The translations under genes were made by a program, and so were the position numbers. Of a DNA stretch of 9,029 nucleotides, positions 5,401 through 9,029 are shown piece by piece (position 1 is the first letter of the stretch; each line of letters opens with the position of its first letter). The DNA comes from Thermoplasmata archaeon (lineage in GTDB: Archaea; Thermoplasmatota; Thermoplasmata; Lutacidiplasmatales; UBA184). The stretch lies in contig JASHXM010000013.1 of the NCBI GenBank assembly GCA_030043545.1, positions 1 through 9,029 of the forward strand, given 5' to 3'. The notes beneath the pieces are model-generated. The model was not told the DNA's origin, did not search any database, and worked only from the letters and a program-made list of their open reading frames with translations.

Positions 5401-6938
5401 GGCTCGACCCGAGCGCCGGGATCCTCGCCGGCTGGGTGAACGGCTCGATCTTCGTCACCGCGTCATTCCTGTGGTGGTCCGACTCGTGGAACATCACCTC
5501 GGGCACGATCGCAACGATCGACCCCCCGACTCCGGCGGCGCGCGCCGACGCAGCGACGCCCGCCTACGACAACGGGACGACGAACCCGTGGCATCTTACC
5601 TCGCGCTACTTCGTCGGTCCGGGGTACGACGCGCCGGTCTGGGATCCCGCCACGAGCGCCGGGCCCGCGATCCTGGACGTCTACCCGACCGCGCAGCTCG
5701 CCGCCACGCCGGCGTTCAACGGCGCCTACCTGTTCTACTCCGACTACAACGCGAGTAACGTCGCCGAGTACGGCTACCCGATCGACGGCCTCTGGCTCAA
5801 CGGCTCGTCGAACGTGGCGAAGGGGCTCCCACCCCCGCCCGATCCCGGCTACCTCCTGGAGCGCCCCGAGGCGCTCACTCTCTCGAACGGCACGCTGTAC
5901 GTCCTCTGGTCCGGGCTGCCGTACTCCGAGGCGGACGACGCCTCCCCGCTCTCGTTCACGACGCTCGACCTCCAGGGCGGGTACTTCGATCCCGCGGACC
6001 ACCTCTGGAGCGGGATCCACACCTGGACGACCTCCGGGATCGTCCAGTCGTACTCCCTCGACGCGGCCGGCAATCCCGGCACGATCGTCGCGCTGACCTC
6101 CGACCAGTTCCTCCTCGGGACCAAGACGCCGGAGCAGCTGCTCGAGTTCAGCCTCACGACCGGCGCGGAGGAGTCGGACGTCGCGACCTCGGGCTGGAGC
6201 GAGGTCGTCGCCTCGCGCGGCACGAGCGGCGACGCGGTCGTCGTCGACCTCGGCGGCAACTACTCGGTGATCGCGGCGGCGACCGGGGCCGCGGTGCCCA
6301 TCCCGTACACGCCGCCGTCGGGCGACCGTCTGGTCGCCGCCACGTTCGTCCGCTCGACCTCCACCGAGCTCGCGCTGCTGTACCGCGGCCTCTCCTCCGC
6401 CGAGATCGTCCTTGTCGACCTCGCGACGTCGAAGACGCTCGCCGCGCCCGTACCGACCGATGTCTCCTCGATCGAGGCGTCGTACGACGCCGGGTCGTAC
6501 TACGTGTTCGCCCAGGGGGGTGCCGGGATCGACGGCTGGTCGGAATCCGGGGGCGCGTTCGACCGGATCTACACGCTCAACCAGACCGACATCTCGGCGT
6601 TCGGGTTCGTCCACGTCGGCCGATCGATCGACGTCTACTACCTCGAGTCGAACGGGAACAGCACGGCTCCGCTCGACAACCTGGAGATCGCCGAGGTCGG
6701 GGTGGCGACGTCGAACGTCGAGCCGGACCCGGCGGCGAAGAGCGCCCCGTCGCCCTCGTCGGCCCCGAGCTACCTCTACCCTGCGATCCTCGGGGGGGCG
6801 GCCGCGGCGGTGGGTGGGCTGCTGGCGGTGGTGGCGATCCGGAGCCGGCCGCCCCGGGGTCCGGCACCCACGAGGGACACTCCGACCCAGGCAGCCCCGC
6901 CCTCGTCGCCGCCGGAGACCGCGGGAGGCACGGGATGA
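2493..6938 (+). CDS. Large exported Kelch-propeller surface protein with C-terminal membrane anchor, 1481 residues
   Basis: Residues 35-64 form a signal peptide (RRRARR, a hydrophobic core, then AVPSAAS), followed by a Pro/Ala/Ser/Thr linker to about 160. Residues 161-542 hold six Kelch blades, with the [FY]GG motif at about 190, 246, 302, 360, 457 and 523, several followed by DTW and G-x-W as in RDTWAFADGAW. The interval between blades 4 and 5 is 97 residues instead of about 57, because of an insertion with several Cys. Residues about 543-1010 are beta-rich, including an uncharged Gly/Ala/Ser/Ile stretch at 836-993. Residues about 1015-1420 look like a second propeller without Kelch motifs. 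A membrane segment at 1427-1449 and an RSRPPRG tail anchor it, so nearly the whole protein is outside. Many N-X-S/T sites suggest glycosylation. The start is uncertain: the frame opens after TGA at 2490-2492 and the first usable codon is TTG at 2493, with GGAAG seven bases before it. Kelch propellers bind proteins or sugars; no enzyme active site is recognised. Confidence 0.88.
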   Translation: MSKLALSLLRLENPARSPAPRPNGPRVTGAHACHRRRARRELWVSACSILLAAIVVMEAVPSAASDGGPTGASPDSSTPAVAPVETSSATPAASAAPVPGLAHAAPVAKPRNVAALCAEGVPLNCTGYSGPTRGLPPTSQNVSLPNASSSAPNGADPPSSWTNITPTTNPTGVEQAAMAYYPTDHEVILFGGYTYANGWARDTWAFADGAWTPVILNKSCTATTCPSPRGGAMMAFDPARDALVLFGGYNSTVFSRGIIFDDTWLFQNGTWSNITATAGTPPSPRFAGAMVYDPSDNYDLLFGGSTGFGSPLGDTWAFADGTWENLTSASWSVTGSPPTEPYPRSDAAIANSPSGWVLMYGGISGTTYVENACDDGVENGAGEQGIAWWFHDGAWTEQAGYGDTETGPCMPIIKRPESSALQSTTGPEAGTPIANPPCGRIEAALGWSPKNNRFVLYGGYGPSHQAQLSNCSGTNEYLADTWLYNAAAGGGFSWINVTKTGTQGAKEMTGYAADFSDGYFETFGGTNGPAVYDTTWRFFEPVHVRLTGPGGIDTGGIQLTHTPFTTVAFGGSGDLVEHFALKEERNGHALKGSAGCAQLASTASFDVPYNGTTVIGCSPNPSNFNVFKLTVFVSDALNASPAATAEANWTFTVSPPSTIWIQSEYITDFFTGLDVTDQFWLDAAVNHGPAVSVSATIGGTPISFTKKSGDLWEATYDMGSVAAGAKVRATAQFGNWTLNATYTPQMIESPGWLASLLSQGGTPKITSSGPGPYNKTYTVTEVTSWNLASAFSFPLDIPLMSGLYSMIPSFNVTFTGTSSGHLSLTGNYTLSTPSINLGIASIDINASISVSGNFAVAPTGAGVSTVQWESASLKLSLKASATASVPIYGFSILGVDVGFYLDVTIAPAIALKMVLAPTTNPSLEVISGVGLEIAKIVASFSFAISASVNFGIGIASIGLGLGLSVALNVGLDPSAGILAGWVNGSIFVTASFLWWSDSWNITSGTIATIDPPTPAARADAATPAYDNGTTNPWHLTSRYFVGPGYDAPVWDPATSAGPAILDVYPTAQLAATPAFNGAYLFYSDYNASNVAEYGYPIDGLWLNGSSNVAKGLPPPPDPGYLLERPEALTLSNGTLYVLWSGLPYSEADDASPLSFTTLDLQGGYFDPADHLWSGIHTWTTSGIVQSYSLDAAGNPGTIVALTSDQFLLGTKTPEQLLEFSLTTGAEESDVATSGWSEVVASRGTSGDAVVVDLGGNYSVIAAATGAAVPIPYTPPSGDRLVAATFVRSTSTELALLYRGLSSAEIVLVDLATSKTLAAPVPTDVSSIEASYDAGSYYVFAQGGAGIDGWSESGGAFDRIYTLNQTDISAFGFVHVGRSIDVYYLESNGNSTAPLDNLEIAEVGVATSNVEPDPAAKSAPSPSSAPSYLYPAILGGAAAAVGGLLAVVAIRSRPPRGPAPTRDTPTQAAPPSSPPETAGGTG
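6924..6928 (+). promoter_or_regulatory. Shine-Dalgarno site of the second Kelch gene
   Basis: GGAGG lies six bases before the ATG at 6935, inside the last codons of the upstream gene. Together with the ATGA overlap it supports translational coupling and an operon. Confidence 0.65.
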
Positions 6939-8971
6939 TCCGCCGCGGCCGCTGGCTCGTCGGACTGCTGGCGTGCGTGGTCGGCGGACTGCTGTTGCTT
7001 CCGGCGTCGCCGTCCGTCACCATCGGCCGCGCTCCGGCCGATGTCGGCCTGACAGGCGGTTCGGCCGGGAAGCTCGTCGCCGTCCCGCCGGCGACCTCCG
7101 TCTCGCCCGCCGCGCCGCCGGTCACCACGTGGGCGAATGTCACGAGCTCCGCGGCCGGAGCGACTCCTCCGGGCTCGGAGAACGGGGCGATGGCGTACGA
7201 TGCCACCGACCACGAGACCGTCCTGTTCGGCGGATGCACCGCGAACGTCTGCCCCGACAACTACACGTGGGTCTTCACCGGGGGGCGGTGGACGAACATC
7301 ACCGACCCGCACGACGCGCCCCCGGCGCGGGACCTGGCGGGGTTCGCCTACGACCCGAACCTGGACGGGGTGCTCCTGTTCGGCGGAGACACCGGGACCG
7401 CCGCGCTCAACGACACGTGGCTGTTCTCGGGCGGGATCTGGTACGATCTCACCTCGGTCGGGGCGGCCCCCCCGGCCCGGATCGACCCGATGATGGCGTT
7501 CGACCCGGATCCCGAGGTGAACGGGACGTTCCTGTTCGGGGGGTGCGACGCCACCTGCTACAACGACACCTGGGCCTGGGAGGGGAGTGGGGGAGGCTGG
7601 GTGCGCCTGCACAGCTCGATCGCCCCGCCGGAAATGGAGGGCGGGATGATGGCGTTCGACCCGGTCTCGGACTACATGGTGCTGTTCGGCGGCGAGCTGT
7701 TCAAGCTGTGCGGGCTCGTGCCGTGCTCGACGATCTACTCCTCGACGTGGGAGTTCTACGGCGGGGAGTGGTGGCTGGCGAGCCCCACGGGAGGGACGCC
7801 CCCCGGACCGACCGGCGGCGAGATGACGTGGGATCCGAACGGCGAACGGCTGATCGTCTACGGCGGGGAGACCGCCGGCGGCGCGCTCCTCAACACGAGC
7901 TGGGATTTCTCCTCGAACGCCTGGCGGAACAACACGGGGAAGCACCCGCCTCCGGCGCGGACGGGGTACGCCGAGGGACCGGACTCTTCGGGGGTGCCCC
8001 CGATCATCTTCGGAGGCTACTCGACCGGGGACCCGTACCGGTCCGACACCTGGGTGTTCGAGCAACGGCCGACGGTCGCCCTCGCCGCCCCTTCGTCGAC
8101 CGTCGAGGCGTCGACCCCGGTGACGTTCAACGTGACGACCGGCTACGGTACCCCTCCATACGTAGCGAACGTCTCGTTCGATGACGGGAGCTTCTCGTAC
8201 CTAACGGGGGCCGGTCCCAAGTTCACCGCGGTGCACGTGTTCGCGAAGCCGGGGACGTACGTCGTCACCGTAAACGTCACGGACTCCCTGGGCGTGGTCT
8301 CGCCGACGCCGGCGACCGTCACGATCGCCGTCTCCGCCGCTCCCGCGGTGAGCGTGGCGGCCGAGCTGACGACCGGCGACGCCGGTTACCCCGGGACGTT
8401 CACGGCCGTCGGGAGTGCTCCCGGCGCGCCGTCGTTCACCTACCACTGGTCGTTCGACGACGGGACCCCGAACCAGACCGGGTCGCCGGTGACACACACG
8501 TTCGAGTCACCCGGGAGTTACAACATCACCGTCAACGCGACCGATTCGCTCGGCGGATACGCGGTGGAGACGCTCCCGTATCTCGTCGAGCAACCCCCGA
8601 CGATCTTCGGGCTCTCCTCCCTCCCGAAGAGCCCCGGTGCCGGGGCGGCCGTCGGATTCGAAGCCGTCGTCCAGGGCGGGACACCGCCGTACTCGTACAC
8701 CTGGTCGTTCGGCGACCGGCAGGGGTCGACGGCCTCCTCCCCGACCACGACGTTCGCGTCGTCGGGCAACTACACCGTCCAACTGTGGCTGAACGACTCG
8801 GACGGCGTCGAAGCCCACGCGGAGCGGCAGATCACGGTCGCGGCTCCGTCGTCCTCCTCCCCCGGGGCTCCCCCGCTCTGGTTCTGGGGGGGTCTGGGGG
8901 GCCTCGCCGCGGTCGCCGCGGTGGGGACGGTGCTCCTCCGGCGCCGGGCCGCGGTTCGACCCCCTCCCTAG
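6935..8971 (+). CDS. Exported Kelch-PKD surface protein with C-terminal membrane anchor, 678 residues
   Basis: The N-terminus MIRRGRW followed by a hydrophobic core to about residue 25 is a signal peptide. Six Kelch blades follow, with the [FY]GG motif at about residues 98, 149, 201, 251, 309 and 359, a regular spacing of 50-58 residues. Several blades carry DTW (NDTWLF, SDTWVF). Three PKD domains follow at about 379-468, 471-552 and 553-640. The second and third show the typical W-S-F-D-D-G and W-S-F-G-D cores, and each ends in a strand like YNITVNATDS. A membrane segment at about 648-668 and an Arg-rich tail finish the protein. PKD domains usually act as spacers or adhesion modules on archaeal surfaces. 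The ATG overlaps the upstream TGA by four bases, and GGAGG precedes it. The Kelch part resembles that of the upstream protein (MAYDATDHETVLFGG against MAYYPTDHEVILFGG), so the two are paralogues. Ligand and partner are unknown. Confidence 0.92.
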   Translation: MIRRGRWLVGLLACVVGGLLLLPASPSVTIGRAPADVGLTGGSAGKLVAVPPATSVSPAAPPVTTWANVTSSAAGATPPGSENGAMAYDATDHETVLFGGCTANVCPDNYTWVFTGGRWTNITDPHDAPPARDLAGFAYDPNLDGVLLFGGDTGTAALNDTWLFSGGIWYDLTSVGAAPPARIDPMMAFDPDPEVNGTFLFGGCDATCYNDTWAWEGSGGGWVRLHSSIAPPEMEGGMMAFDPVSDYMVLFGGELFKLCGLVPCSTIYSSTWEFYGGEWWLASPTGGTPPGPTGGEMTWDPNGERLIVYGGETAGGALLNTSWDFSSNAWRNNTGKHPPPARTGYAEGPDSSGVPPIIFGGYSTGDPYRSDTWVFEQRPTVALAAPSSTVEASTPVTFNVTTGYGTPPYVANVSFDDGSFSYLTGAGPKFTAVHVFAKPGTYVVTVNVTDSLGVVSPTPATVTIAVSAAPAVSVAAELTTGDAGYPGTFTAVGSAPGAPSFTYHWSFDDGTPNQTGSPVTHTFESPGSYNITVNATDSLGGYAVETLPYLVEQPPTIFGLSSLPKSPGAGAAVGFEAVVQGGTPPYSYTWSFGDRQGSTASSPTTTFASSGNYTVQLWLNDSDGVEAHAERQITVAAPSSSSPGAPPLWFWGGLGGLAAVAAVGTVLLRRRAAVRPPP

Positions 8972-9029
8972 CCCTCCGGGGCGCCAGCCGGCCCCCGTCG
9001 GGCCCCGCGGGCGAGAGAGAAAGCAGATA
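8972..9029. other. GC-rich end of window without a gene
   Basis: The 58 bases after the last stop codon hold no reading frame I can support. GGCCC at 8990-8994 and GGGCC at 9000-9004 can form a short hairpin, but no T-run follows. The last bases, GAGAGAGAAAGCAGATA, are purine-rich and could begin a promoter for a gene beyond the window. Confidence 0.4.

Noticed and set aside
5463..6614. 383-residue minus-strand open frame
   Set aside because: It is an Arg-rich antisense shadow of the large Kelch gene, with no recognisable motif.
6412..8184. 590-residue plus-strand open frame spanning the junction of the Kelch genes
   Set aside because: Its composition is extreme (Arg, Ser, Pro, Gly) and it overlaps two well-supported genes in another frame.
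2493..8971. Kelch proteins as galactose-oxidase-like copper enzymes
   Set aside because: The propeller fold would be compatible, but I cannot identify a copper-binding Tyr/His set or the Tyr-Cys pair, so no enzyme activity is claimed.

Overview
The window looks like a piece of chromosome from a GC-rich archaeon, most likely an uncultured member of the Thermoplasmata. Four things point there: a surface-protein repeat with the phrase FNETGLPTSTNWAVSL, a style I associate with that class; large secreted proteins rich in Asn, Thr and Ser with single C-terminal membrane anchors; AT-rich TATA-like boxes about 27 bases before start codons that lack a Shine-Dalgarno sequence (leaderless genes); and a tRNA gene without an encoded CCA end. 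Lineage is an inference, because no ribosomal RNA or universal marker gene is present.

Layout. Positions 1-439 hold the 3' end of a repeat-containing surface protein gene. Positions 599-1006 (minus) encode a zinc-dependent nucleoside deaminase related to cytidine and blasticidin S deaminases. Positions 1140-1430 (minus) encode a 96-residue membrane protein with a C-terminal zinc ribbon. A short divergent promoter region (1431-1523) separates it from a plus-strand gene for a 177-residue membrane-anchored exported protein (1524-2057). A 277-base stretch rich in inverted repeats follows, then a tRNA-Thr(UGU) gene (2335-2407).

The right-hand 6.5 kb is a two-gene unit. A 1481-residue exported protein (2493-6938) carries a six-blade Kelch propeller, a large beta-rich central part, a probable second propeller and a C-terminal membrane anchor. 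A 678-residue paralogue (6935-8971) carries a six-blade Kelch propeller, three PKD domains and a similar anchor. The genes overlap as ATGA, so they are probably co-transcribed and translationally coupled, and the products probably sit together on the outer cell surface. Their ligand or substrate cannot be read from the sequence. I see no mobile element, CRISPR array, phage gene or known defence system. The most notable items are the Kelch pair, the unclassified central domain of the larger protein, the blasticidin-deaminase-like enzyme, and the inverted repeats upstream of the tRNA.
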